From NCBI RefSeq assembly GCF_013033965.1, contig NZ_WQFE01000016.1:20319-84318 (forward strand): a DNA stretch of 64,000 nucleotides. Reading direction: 5' to 3'. The notes below the pieces were generated by a model. The model searched no databases. It was given only the letters and a program-made list of their open reading frames with translations, and had not been told where the DNA came from. The position numbers and the translations under genes are program-made. Shown here piece after piece: positions 48,401 to 55,137 of this stretch; the first letter of the stretch is position 1; every line of letters begins with the position of its first letter. The stretch comes from Ruegeria atlantica. GTDB taxonomy: Bacteria > Pseudomonadota > Alphaproteobacteria > Rhodobacterales > Rhodobacteraceae.

Positions 48401-49623
48401 CTGCAGATGGCGCGACGGCTTCCGGATTGACACTCGCAGGGTTCACGGGGTTCGGACCGGCCGTGCAGGCGTCTCTGTTGTTCCCGAATACAACGGATGT
48501 CGTGCTGAGCTTCGGGGTGAACTTCACCGATATCGCGGGGCTGAATGCCAACCAGAGCCGGACCAGTGCCGCGCTGAACGAGGCCTTCATGCTGGGCAGC
48601 GGCGGCGTTGCCCCTGTGCTGAACGGGCTGCTGGCGGTCACGAACTCATCCGATTACGCGGACGCGCTCGACCAACTGAGCCCGGAGATCTATGGCAACG
48701 TGGAAACCGGTGCGCTGCTGTCGTCGCAAGCCTTTGCAGCCAGCCTGCTGAGCTGCGAACAGCAGGCCGGCCCGTTCGCGGCCATCGCCGAAGGCGCGTG
48801 TGTCTGGTTGCAACCGCAATACCGCTACCTGGACCACAGCGGCACGACGGAAACCGTGGGCTTCACCGAAAGCGTGACCGGCGTGTCGGGCGGGGCGCAG
48901 TTTGAAGTCGCCCCCAACTGGTTTGTGGGCGGTGGGATCGGCTATGAGACCGGTGATGTCAGTGCCTCCAACGGCGCCGACAGCGACTTTGATCGTTACC
49001 AGGGCGGTGTCGCGGTCAAATATGTCGACGGGCCCCTGTTGCTGGCCGCCAGCCTGAGCGGCGGGATCAGCAATGATACGGTCACCCGGCAGATCGGGTT
49101 TGGCGGCTTCACCGGCACGGCCAGCTCGGATCCGGATACCAAATTCTTCACCGCACAGCTGCGGGCGGCTTATCTGAAAGAGTTTGAGAGCTTCTACCTC
49201 AAGCCGATGCTGGATCTGGGCTGGACCACACTGGATCGCGAGGGCGTGACGGAAAGCGGGGCCGGGGCGGCTAATCTGAGTGTCGCGGGTGATACCAGTT
49301 CCTACGTCACAATCTCGCCATCGGCAGAGATTGGCAGGGAGTTCGACATGCCCGGAGACCGGTCCCTGCGCGCCTTTGCCAAGGTCGGTGCAACCTACTT
49401 TGCCAATGACACCCACACCATCACCGCCGGCTTCGCTGACGCGCCGGCCGGAACCGGCAGCTTCACCAACACCACAGAGCTGGACCGGTTGTTCGGCGAT
49501 ATCGAACTGGGCGCAACATTGTTCGGCTCCGATCGCTTCAACCTTTCCGCAAGCTACCAGGGCCGCTTCTCCTCAAACACAAACATCAACGCAGCAAACC
49601 TCAAAATGGAACTCAAATTCTGA
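42403..49623 (+). CDS. Giant repetitive autotransporter adhesin (type V secretion)
   Basis: This 2406-residue surface protein starts at ATG 42403; a TTG four codons earlier is less likely. An extended signal region (~residues 1-60, with the hydrophobic stretch FAGTLVVAGPLMMSVSSAALA) leads to a passenger of about 33 tandem ~51-residue units (~140-1795) of the form LSVTTTGxVTGxxxxGIxAxN...DLTITAAAVSGGxxGIxAxNxGxGA, predicted to form a right-handed beta-helix. A linker follows, then a C-terminal autotransporter beta-barrel (last ~270 residues) ending in LKMELKF with the terminal Phe. It is probably an adhesin or biofilm protein. Its GC content is higher than neighbouring island genes. Confidence 0.92.
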   Translation: MIKSHPFLEKFRSGMIRGGRMTKLAGVAASYAPQFAGTLVVAGPLMMSVSSAALAACVANPAGSGTFECSGSATVTQDLSPPAGQALDVSTTDQVSIVTTTGNALRLNSNAGITFTDDYASTFTGAAVGISATNGGTGLVSITTAGDVTGVAFQGISAVNSVSGTGLTISAAAVSGGEDGIHARNLGAGDLLVTATGDVTGTNDDGISALNSLNADDFTIMAAAVSGGDTGISATNDGSGALSVTSTGAVTGSSGDGVNASNSSNSTDLTITAAAVSGGQSGIVARNSGTGDLSVTATGGVTGTNYDGIFARNFSSGNDLTITAAAVSGGDGHGILADNNGSGALSVTSTGDVTGLSGTGIVALNSTFGTNLTVSSAAVSGTGNGIQAGNFGFGATTVTSTGTVTGTNDDGILATSSPYGTDMTITAAAVSGGDNGINAHNDGRGALSVTTTGAVTGSGGDGVNAGNSSTGTDLTIATAAVTGGLNGILARNSGAGDLSVAATGDVTGTNDDGMFAYNSSSGGDLTITAAAVSGGDNGINAQHNGSGALSVTSTAAVTGSSGDGIFAQKNSGTDLTVTAAAVSGGQSGIVARNDGGGELSVTTTGNVAGATYDGIYAVNSGVADDLTITAAKVSGNRSGVSARNYSRGALTITTSGEITGSRYSGIHGRNFNPLGTDVTINAAAAVTGGSDGIRARNDGTGDLSVTATGDVTGINDDGIYVLNLRLSENLTISTAKASGNKSGIAAFNSGRGALSVTSTGVVTGTNNNGIIATNFRGTDLTIATAAAVTGGTDAIRARNLGTGDLTVTATGDVTATNDNGIFAENTSAGTDVTITAAAVSGGDNGIFAKNEGTGALSVTSTGAVTGSGGDGVNAANSGTDLTIATAAVTGGLNGILTRSSGTGDLSVTSTGDVTGTNADGIFAQNSSGTGLTITAVGVAGSDDGISAINYGAGALLVTSTGAVTGSGDSGIEAYNSSDGTDLTIMAAAVDGGTSGISARSAGTGAVTVTTTGAVTGSSVTGIYAFTSSDGTDLTITSAAVSGGYYGIYAKNFGSGALSVTTTGDVMGTDRYGVFAWNQSNGTGLTLTTAAVSGGRTGIVARNLGTGDLSVTATGDVAGTNYDGIFAINHSSGDSLTITAAAVSGGGGNGILATNFGTGALSVTTTAAVTGSSWDGIFAQNRSSAGTDLTITAAAVSGGQRGIYAENEGTGALSVTSTAAVTGSSGNGIEALNTSAGTDVTITAAAVSGGQSGIVARNLGSGDLSVAATGDVTGTNAYGIFAQNTSGTDLTISAAKVSGNTVGIGAVNYGNGALSVTTTGDVTGSSDTGIEALNSSAGTDLTITAAAVSGGQRGIYAENEGTGALSVTSTAAVTGSRGDGINVFNNRSGTDLTISAAKVSGNTVGIGAVNFGNGALSVTTTGDVTGSSDTGIEALNSSAGTDLTITAAAVSGGQRGIWARNQGNGALTVASTGAVTGSGGEGIYARNTSGTDLTITAVGVTGSNDGISATNDGSGALSVTTTGAVTGSSDNGIEAYNSSEGTDLTITAAGVSGGDNGISATNEGTGALSVTSTAAVTGSSGNGIEALNTSAGTDVTITAAAVSGGQAGIGAINYGAGALTVSSTGAVTGTGGEGIYAQNTSGTDLTITAVGVSGSDRGISATNDGSGALSVTTTGAVTGSSSNGIEASNSSAGTDLTITAAGVSGGYNGIAADNSGSGGLSITTTGAVTGSSGSGIVALSSSLSAGTDLTISAAKVSGNTVGIGAVNFGNGDVSVTTTGPVTGSTGNGIVATAFRGAASVVAQGDVTATGVNRNGVYADGASGAEVTLWGSVQGGSGTGAGVWLGGRDGETNTLNVEATGSVSALSGMAVRGDDADDVVNTAGLITGNVDLGDGRNRVNILSGGRLDAGSSINVGDGVVVNEGTFSPGGDNVIQTTTITGDLSQEASGTLAIDVDLVAGTSDQVIVTGLAELSGQVAVNQQSPLSVETLSPGQQSFTLVSAADGATASGLTLAGFTGFGPAVQASLLFPNTTDVVLSFGVNFTDIAGLNANQSRTSAALNEAFMLGSGGVAPVLNGLLAVTNSSDYADALDQLSPEIYGNVETGALLSSQAFAASLLSCEQQAGPFAAIAEGACVWLQPQYRYLDHSGTTETVGFTESVTGVSGGAQFEVAPNWFVGGGIGYETGDVSASNGADSDFDRYQGGVAVKYVDGPLLLAASLSGGISNDTVTRQIGFGGFTGTASSDPDTKFFTAQLRAAYLKEFESFYLKPMLDLGWTTLDREGVTESGAGAANLSVAGDTSSYVTISPSAEIGREFDMPGDRSLRAFAKVGATYFANDTHTITAGFADAPAGTGSFTNTTELDRLFGDIELGATLFGSDRFNLSASYQGRFSSNTNINAANLKMELKF
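42817..47790 (+). repeat. Tandem ~153-bp coding repeats in the autotransporter
   Basis: Counted by eye, there are about 33 units of ~51 codons, with divergent DNA on the left and nearly identical DNA on the right. Units near 46261-46560 and 46567-46860 share a run of ~200 bases that is almost invariant, and the segment 45953-46160 recurs near 47084-47215. Two alternating unit types (ending GxGD before TATGDVTG and GxGA before TSTGAVTG) show that a two-unit (~306-bp) block was duplicated. Confidence 0.9.
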
Positions 49624-50062
49624 AGGCGAAGCAATGGGTCCGGGTGCATCCATATGGAGAATAAGGAGTAATGCGATTGGAACATCTGGGTCGGGATTCC
49701 AAACCGACCTAACTAAGCTTCGCGAACTGGCGGCTCGAACTTGATCACGTTTAAGACTAGTGCAGGGGAGACGTTAAGCTCTCAGTCTCCTCCGCTGTAC
49801 CAATCGCAGTTGCCCAAGATTTTGGAAGCCTTTGGTGACCTAATGCTCATCTACCGCTCGCAATTTTTGCATCGTATTGGAACCAAGACGCTCCGTGGTT
49901 TGTCTTGATCGCTTGCCGTTTAATTTGTGGCCTGAGGCTTGGCTGGTGGAAACCGATCAGTATCGGCGGCCAACGGCCAATCCAAGATTGAGATTTACAG
50001 TCAACGACACGTTTGATTAGCAGAGTATTATTGTGTGCAACTTACTTAGGAAACAACGGTTT
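49624..50062. other. Intergenic region after the autotransporter gene
   Basis: About 440 bases, AT-richer than the gene before it. The only structure seen is GGAGAC (49767-49772) facing GTCTCC (49785-49790), extendable with mismatches to GTGCAG...CTGTAC, without a T run. It may be a weak terminator. No gene is supported. Confidence 0.45.
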
Positions 50063-50599
50063 ATGAAACGCACGATCATTCTAGCCCTAGCGCTATGTTT
50101 GCCATTGATGGCCAAGGCACAGGGACCGACTCTAGTGACGTTAGGTGGCAACCTGGGGACGTCCAACTTGCCTGCACGCGGGGAAGAAGATGGCGGCTTC
50201 TTCGGCTATCTTGAGATCACCTACACCGACGGCATGGGCTTTGACGCTACTACACTGGGCTTGCTGGAGCAGAAGGAACTGACCGTGCCCTTTGGCCCGC
50301 CGGGCCAGGAGACCAACCGCGCCATGACCGGTCCACGTCTAGCTGATGTGATGGCGCAGGCCGGAGCCACCGGCAAGACTGCCGTTCCCATCGCGCTTGA
50401 CGGTTACCGCGCTGAGATCAACTGGGAACAGATTGAGCGGTTCGATCCTATATTGGCCACCCATGCCGACCAGAAACCGCTGGCACTTGGTGGCTTTGGT
50501 CCGGCCGTGGTGATCTTTCCGGTGGTCGAAGACCCCGCGCTAGCGGAGGAACTGGGCAATCTGCAGGTCTGGGCAGTGACATACATCGGTATTGAATGA
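50063..50599 (+). CDS. Periplasmic oxidoreductase molybdopterin-fold-like protein
   Basis: This 178-residue exported protein has the signal peptide MKRTIILALALCLPLMAKAQG. The mature part (FFGYLEITYTDGMGFDATTL, PRLADVMAQAGATGKTAVPIALDGYRAEI split, and a final LQVWAVTYIGIE) resembles the small stand-alone molybdopterin-oxidoreductase (SUOX) fold proteins encoded beside c-type cytochromes. The cofactor-ligating Cys of true sulfite oxidases is absent, so it is probably not an active Mo enzyme. ATG 50063 is the start that yields the signal peptide. The cytochrome gene follows after 20 bases. Confidence 0.7.
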   Translation: MKRTIILALALCLPLMAKAQGPTLVTLGGNLGTSNLPARGEEDGGFFGYLEITYTDGMGFDATTLGLLEQKELTVPFGPPGQETNRAMTGPRLADVMAQAGATGKTAVPIALDGYRAEINWEQIERFDPILATHADQKPLALGGFGPAVVIFPVVEDPALAEELGNLQVWAVTYIGIE

Positions 50600-50619
50600 C
50601 CTAAGTTTATTGGTGAGGA

Positions 50620-51459
50620 ATGATGCGTCTGGGACTTGTTACTGCTGCGATGGTTGCAGCTGCGTTTTGCGTTAGTGCGGAGCCGTCTGTCGAACGAGGA
50701 GAATACCTCGTAAGAGGACCGGCAGGATGTGGAAACTGCCACACTCCACAAACCCCTAATGGACCTGACATGGAAAATGAATTGGGCGGGTTCATGGTTG
50801 AAAAGAACTCCGCTTTCGAAGCTTGGGCCGTAAATATCACACCGGGTGGTCGCGTTGCCGACTGGACTGATGAGGAGCTTGCAACGGCGATCCGAGAGGG
50901 AATTCGACCTGATGGTTCTGTGATCGGGCCACCTATGCCGATGACCCTCTATAGGGGGCTTTCCGACGACGACCTCTATTCCATTGTTGCTTTTCTGCGA
51001 ACGCTGCCAGCCAGCAAAAGGGAAACACCGTTTTCGACGTATAACATCCCGCTTCCTTCTGCCTATGGGCCGCCGGTCGAAAGCGTCACGGCGCCTCCGG
51101 TAGCCGTCAGTGTTGAATACGGCGAGTATCTCGCAGGTCCGGTTGCGCATTGCATCGAATGCCATACACCCATGGGTGAAAAGGGTCCTATGTTCAAAAC
51201 GCATCTCGGTGCGGGAGGGTTTGAATTTCACGGGCCATGGGGTACGTCCGTGTCTTCCAACCTGACAACCCACGAAGATGGTCTTGCCGGTTACACTGAC
51301 GAAGAAATACAAGTCATGATAGTTGAAGGTATTCGTCCTGATGGGTCCAAGATGCTTCCGCCCATGGGATACCACCACTATGCTGCGATGTCAGAAAACG
51401 ACTTGGATGCAGTTGTTTTATATTTGCGTCAGCTGCCGCCTATCCCAAATGGGGGTTAA
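50620..51459 (+). CDS. Di-haem cytochrome c, periplasmic
   Basis: This is a ~279-residue exported electron carrier with a short signal peptide (MMRLGLVTAAMVAAAFCVSA) and two class I cytochrome domains. The haem-binding motifs are CGNCH (~residue 41) and CIECH (~residue 178); candidate Met ligands sit in IGPPMPMTLYRGLSDDDL and MLPPMGYHHYAAMSENDL. It resembles the cytochrome subunits of alcohol/aldehyde dehydrogenase-type complexes. ATG 50623, with better spacing from GAGG, may be the true start. It is co-transcribed with the upstream molybdopterin-fold protein. Confidence 0.88.
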   Translation: MMRLGLVTAAMVAAAFCVSAEPSVERGEYLVRGPAGCGNCHTPQTPNGPDMENELGGFMVEKNSAFEAWAVNITPGGRVADWTDEELATAIREGIRPDGSVIGPPMPMTLYRGLSDDDLYSIVAFLRTLPASKRETPFSTYNIPLPSAYGPPVESVTAPPVAVSVEYGEYLAGPVAHCIECHTPMGEKGPMFKTHLGAGGFEFHGPWGTSVSSNLTTHEDGLAGYTDEEIQVMIVEGIRPDGSKMLPPMGYHHYAAMSENDLDAVVLYLRQLPPIPNGG

Positions 51460-51537
51460 GGGTCGTTCAAATGACTCACTGCGAAATTCAGGTGTTGGAT
51501 GCAATTCTTTTTGGGTCAGAAATGCTTGAAGTTTGGG

Positions 51538-51789
51538 TCAAAATTGAATGACGTGATTGACCTGTTTATTGAGGTTTTGACTGTCGACTGAGTCAAATAT
51601 CAGTGACGTTCCACACTCTTTGTCAGGCGACACATAGTTCTGCCACCAGCGACAGAACATTGCCATTTTCGCCTTACTTCCTTCATCCAGCACCCAGACT
51701 GATTTCATTGATCCTAACTTCCTTTTGGGAAAATCAGGGCTGATTTGCAGATCAGACGCCGAAGGCGCCTGTTCCTGCTGATCTGCCAC
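51538..51789 (-). CDS. Doubtful small ORF overlapping repeat copy B
   Basis: This 83-residue minus-strand frame begins MADQQEQAPSASDLQISPDF inside repeat copy B and reads into unique sequence. Copy A encodes the same first ~20 residues and the later FCRWWQNYVSPDK, but with a frame break between them. The conserved reading might mean a small or decayed protein-coding gene carried by the repeat. I do not recognise the family and give it low weight. Confidence 0.25.
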   Translation of the reverse strand: MADQQEQAPSASDLQISPDFPKRKLGSMKSVWVLDEGSKAKMAMFCRWWQNYVSPDKECGTSLIFDSVDSQNLNKQVNHVIQF

Positions 51790-52050
51790 GTGGCGAACGC
51801 GGATGGGGGCGAGGCAATGCTATTTGACAATAGTGGTGCGGCCCGCAGGCGTAGCCGAGGACACGGTGTTGTCTAATAGGGTTGCCCGAGGGGGAAGGCA
51901 GCGCCTTACCCCTGATGGCCAGGGGCGTTTGGCTTGTCCAAATCCCGCTGCCTCAAAACAAGTGCAGCGGAGCAGGCTGCGCCTTTTCTATTTGCGCAAG
52001 AACGCGTTGTTATTCTAATGAATCGGGCGGAAAGCGGAATTTCGCTGCGG
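51619..52050 (+). repeat. ~430-bp dispersed repeat, copy B
   Basis: Second copy of the element at 35148-35580, in the same orientation, sharing TTTGTCAGGCGACACATAGT at the start and TTCGCTGCGG at the end. The hairpin arms GGGGAAGGC/GCCTTACCCC and the following CCCCTGATGGCCAGGGG are preserved, with the change in the loop region (CG to CA). Together the copies enclose 16 kb containing SIR2-HerA through cytochrome c. The rest of the 51460-52401 gap holds a short 67-codon frame (52182-52385, TTG start) that I cannot support. Confidence 0.85.
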
Positions 52051-52157
52051 GTGCAACGGAGTATCGACAAGCCGGAAAAAGCGGACACTAAGCAGTACTC
52101 GTCGAGTTTAGGCATCCCGTCCGGGCTGTGGTTCTCGCAGTTAGTGCTGGCAACTAC

Positions 52158-52184
52158 CAACGCCTGAAGCGTTGAGTATTTTTG
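52158..52184 (+). terminator. Possible terminator upstream of the PfkB-like gene
   Basis: CAACGC (52158-52163) pairs with GCGTTG (52169-52174) around a 5-base loop, followed by AGTATTTTTG. It may insulate the PfkB-like gene from transcription entering through the repeat. Confidence 0.45.
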
Positions 52185-52401
52185 TCTGCTACATCAGGAG
52201 TTTACGTTTCTAATGCCGATCCCAAAACTAGAGTGGTTGTCGTTGTCGAAACCAGCGCTCCGGCAGGAACTACTTGGAGGATCGTCAACAAGTGCTTTAA
52301 AAAGGTTCAGCCTGATATGAATCTGATAAAAGAAGTCTTGGCAAGACCTTGGATTCAGGAAATCGTTGACGCCGAGGATGGATGAAAACGGGACCATTTA
52401 A

Positions 52402-53556
52402 ATGCAGATCGTAGGAGGCCTCTATACAGAAATCTGCGTTATTCCAAGTTGGCACGAGGAATTCGGATCTGGAGGGAGGGCGGCCGCTGCGATTTCTACG
52501 CTCTCACCGGGAAGTGTGTTCCATACATATGCGAATAATGACAAACAGCCAGGTATAGAGAGGCTTCGGTCGCTGGGATTAAAAGTTCGTCAATCGCCTT
52601 GCCGAAATGGGGTAGTGTTTGCATACTTCCACCCTCTTTCGACGCCTCACATTGAACCAGCGCCAGCCAAAATATTCCAAAACGATCCGATCCATCTGGA
52701 AGGTAATGCAGTATTGCGCTTCGGTTTCTTGGATGGAGATGCCGTTGTGAAAGCTGAGCGAGCGGTATATGATCCGCAGACCTCCAATGATCTAGCTCCA
52801 TTCCACAAAAACGGTTCAACAGCGAAGGAGCTTGCGCTTGTTGTAAACGAAGCGGAGGCAATATCGATCGCTCCGAAACTCAACGCCGTAGAGGCGTGTA
52901 GAGAGATTATTTTAACAAACTTTGCCAATGTAGTCGTCCTAAAAAGAGGGCCATTCGGTGCAGTTGTTTTTGAGGATAACGGATCGGAGCGATCCATTCC
53001 GGCTTACCGATCCGATAGTGTATTTAAAATTGGAACTGGGGACGTTTTTAGTGCCATTTTCGCCTACTATTGGGCTGAAGAACAAAGGCCACCGCCCGAG
53101 GCCGCTGATTTAGCCTCACAGTATGTTTCTCGTTATGTTGCCACACGGAGTCTACCAGAACAAAACTTTGGTGACGTCAAATTGGTACCAGTTGGGCAGC
53201 CTAATGCGCTGCCACTTCGGCTTGAGGGGAAGGTTGATACAATTGGTAGGCGCTATACTCTGGAGGAGGCATGTTTTCGCCTTAGGGAGTTGGGGGTGGA
53301 GGTTGTTTGCCCATTGATTGATGGACCTCGAAGTTTTGACGAAGATTGGGGATCGCTTCTTGTACTTTCAGATCAACTAGAAGAACCTGCGATACAAAGA
53401 TGCATAAAAGCCGTGAGCGACGGCCGGTTTGTAACGCTGCTATTGGAGATCAGTGACCGGCAATCGATGCTGAAGCTCGTGGACGAAGGCGTGAATGTCA
53501 CATCTGACTTCGCAACTGCCCTGTATCAAGCATGTTGGTCTACATGCAATGTCTGA
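52402..53556 (+). CDS. PfkB-like (ribokinase-fold) protein with extra C-terminal domain
   Basis: This is a 384-residue protein. Residues ~1-245 resemble a PfkB sugar/nucleoside kinase: the Gly-rich GSGGRAAAAIS near 22-32, VVVLKRGPFGAVVFE at 177-191, and the anion-hole/catalytic FKIGTGDVFSAIF with Asp214. The N-terminal half is shorter than usual for the family. The C-terminal ~130 residues (from about 255; GRRYTLEEACFRLRELGVEV, DWGSLLVLSDQLEE) form a separate domain I do not firmly recognise; a nucleoside-deoxyribosyltransferase-like or TIR-like fold is possible. A terminator separates it from the TIR-TGT gene, so partnership is suggestive only. Confidence 0.65.
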   Translation: MQIVGGLYTEICVIPSWHEEFGSGGRAAAAISTLSPGSVFHTYANNDKQPGIERLRSLGLKVRQSPCRNGVVFAYFHPLSTPHIEPAPAKIFQNDPIHLEGNAVLRFGFLDGDAVVKAERAVYDPQTSNDLAPFHKNGSTAKELALVVNEAEAISIAPKLNAVEACREIILTNFANVVVLKRGPFGAVVFEDNGSERSIPAYRSDSVFKIGTGDVFSAIFAYYWAEEQRPPPEAADLASQYVSRYVATRSLPEQNFGDVKLVPVGQPNALPLRLEGKVDTIGRRYTLEEACFRLRELGVEVVCPLIDGPRSFDEDWGSLLVLSDQLEEPAIQRCIKAVSDGRFVTLLLEISDRQSMLKLVDEGVNVTSDFATALYQACWSTCNV

Positions 53557-53581
53557 GTAAATAGTAACCCACCTAGGCAAG

Positions 53582-53600
53582 AACGCTCTCGCGTTTTTTT
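53582..53600 (+). terminator. Intrinsic terminator between the PfkB-like and TIR-TGT genes
   Basis: AACGC (53582-53586) pairs with GCGTT (53591-53595) around TCTC and is followed by TTTTT. It suggests the TIR-TGT operon has its own promoter or is partly attenuated. Confidence 0.6.
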
Positions 53601-53646
53601 GAGAAACGCTGTTAAACTCTAAGGCGAGTGAATTAAGGTGTGACAT

Positions 53647-55137
53647 TTGGCCGATATTTGTTTGATCTACTCCAGCACTGATTTCTCGCTGGTTGAGGAA
53701 CTTGTGAAAATTCTAAGGCAACGTTGGACGGTCTGGTGGGATGACGATGCAGCGGGCAGATTCCAAGAAGTGATACCTCCTGAAGTTAAGAAAGCACCAT
53801 GTGTCTTACCGATATGGTCGGCAGCTGCCAGATCTAGTAATCGAGTCTACAGCGAGCTTGAAATCGCACAAAAGGCTGGCGCCGCGCTTATCCCGGCTCG
53901 CATAGAAGAATGCGAGGCTCCAGACTATTATGCAGAGTGGAGCACAGTTGATCTAATAGGTTGGAATGGCGAGGCAGACCATCCTGGGCTTCGCCAATTG
54001 CAAAGGAAGATTTCAAAGGTGGTTGCTCCCAAAAGCCCACCTGAACGAACAACCCTCTTGGCAGACAACTTAGTGCGACTTCCAGTATTGTTCCATTCGA
54101 CTTCAACCTACGAGACCCGGCTGGACCCATTTGAGGCGGTTGAGCTGTTAACCCTTTTTGGAACTGGAGCTACCGCCCCCAAAGACGAGACTAGGTGCCA
54201 AACAGTTCTGGTTTCTGCATACGATCTCGTCGATAGAAACTATCCAAGAGGCAAAGATAAGAAAGAGCTCCGCAAACTGAGGAACCGGATCAGGGAATTC
54301 TCCAAGCGTGGTGGATTCGTGATGGTGGACTCAGGAAATTACGAAGCAGTAAGACTCGATGACAAAACGTGGTGCCGTTCTGATTTTAGTGAGGCTTTAT
54401 CGAGTATTCCTCACAACTGGGTACTTTCCTTCGACTATTCGGAACCAACTTCGCATGAGCCCCCGCAGCGAAGTATGTATTCGTCTGCGGCGAAGATCAT
54501 CGAACAGTCAAAGCTTGATCAAAAACTAACCTCGGCACCCATTATTCCGATTGTTCACTCTCCAAAGGCGAAAAGTGGTTACGGGCACGACCTTCAAGAC
54601 CTGCCAAAGGTTGTCAAACAAATTGCTGAAGAGCTACAACCTCCGATGATTGCTGTGCCTGAGAGAGAGCTTGGCCCTGGCATTTTTGAATGCGCAACCA
54701 CGCTGGGCAGCATCCGGAAAGAACTTCAGACGCTTCCTTTCTACCAACCGATTCACGTTCTGGGAACCGGAAACCCTATCAGCATTGTGATATATACCGC
54801 CGCAGGCGCGGACAGTTTTGACGGGCTCGAGTGGTGTAGGTATGTTGTAGATGCGAAAGCTCGGACGCTTCACCATACGCAGCATTTTGATTTTTTTGAA
54901 TACCAGGGCTTGATGGCAGATTCAAAGATCACTCAAGATGCAATTCGTTCGGCAGGTGACGAAGATATAGGAATTTCAGGGAAGGTTGGTCTACACAATT
55001 TGGATTTTTATGCAAATTTCTTAAACGGGCTAAGAATACATACAGATGATGGAAGGTTAGAAGTCTTTGCAGAACGCGTGCTGGGTGAAGAGAAGGTGAG
55101 CCAATCCAAAACTAAAATCCCAGGACTATTTCGATGA
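53647..55137 (+). CDS. TIR domain fused to a TGT-like (tRNA-guanine transglycosylase) domain
   Basis: This is a 496-residue fusion. Residues 1-~125 are a TIR domain: ICLIYSSTDFSLVEEL, WTVWWDDD, VLPIWSAAARSSNRVYSE with candidate catalytic Glu70, LIPARIEE, and VDLIGWNG. Residues ~140-485 resemble a TGT/DpdA barrel: GGFVMVDSGNYEA (228-230 DSG), LSFDYSEP (Asp263), IHVLGTGNP, and ADSFDGLEWCR with a candidate nucleophile Asp392 at the position of the bacterial TGT catalytic Asp. The zinc-binding Cys cluster of true TGT is missing. TTG 53647 follows AAGGTG. Its stop overlaps the OGG start (ATGATGA). Confidence 0.75.
   Translation: MADICLIYSSTDFSLVEELVKILRQRWTVWWDDDAAGRFQEVIPPEVKKAPCVLPIWSAAARSSNRVYSELEIAQKAGAALIPARIEECEAPDYYAEWSTVDLIGWNGEADHPGLRQLQRKISKVVAPKSPPERTTLLADNLVRLPVLFHSTSTYETRLDPFEAVELLTLFGTGATAPKDETRCQTVLVSAYDLVDRNYPRGKDKKELRKLRNRIREFSKRGGFVMVDSGNYEAVRLDDKTWCRSDFSEALSSIPHNWVLSFDYSEPTSHEPPQRSMYSSAAKIIEQSKLDQKLTSAPIIPIVHSPKAKSGYGHDLQDLPKVVKQIAEELQPPMIAVPERELGPGIFECATTLGSIRKELQTLPFYQPIHVLGTGNPISIVIYTAAGADSFDGLEWCRYVVDAKARTLHHTQHFDFFEYQGLMADSKITQDAIRSAGDEDIGISGKVGLHNLDFYANFLNGLRIHTDDGRLEVFAERVLGEEKVSQSKTKIPGLFR

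Noticed and set aside
49761..49803. Possible tRNA- or tmRNA-like 3' end (stem followed by ACCA)
   Set aside because: The stem GGAGAC/GTCTCC is followed by TACCA, but no T loop or anticodon arm can be folded.
52182..52385. 67-codon frame with TTG start before the PfkB-like gene
   Set aside because: No convincing ribosome-binding site, no recognisable domain, and a competing short frame from ATG 52213; kept only as a note.
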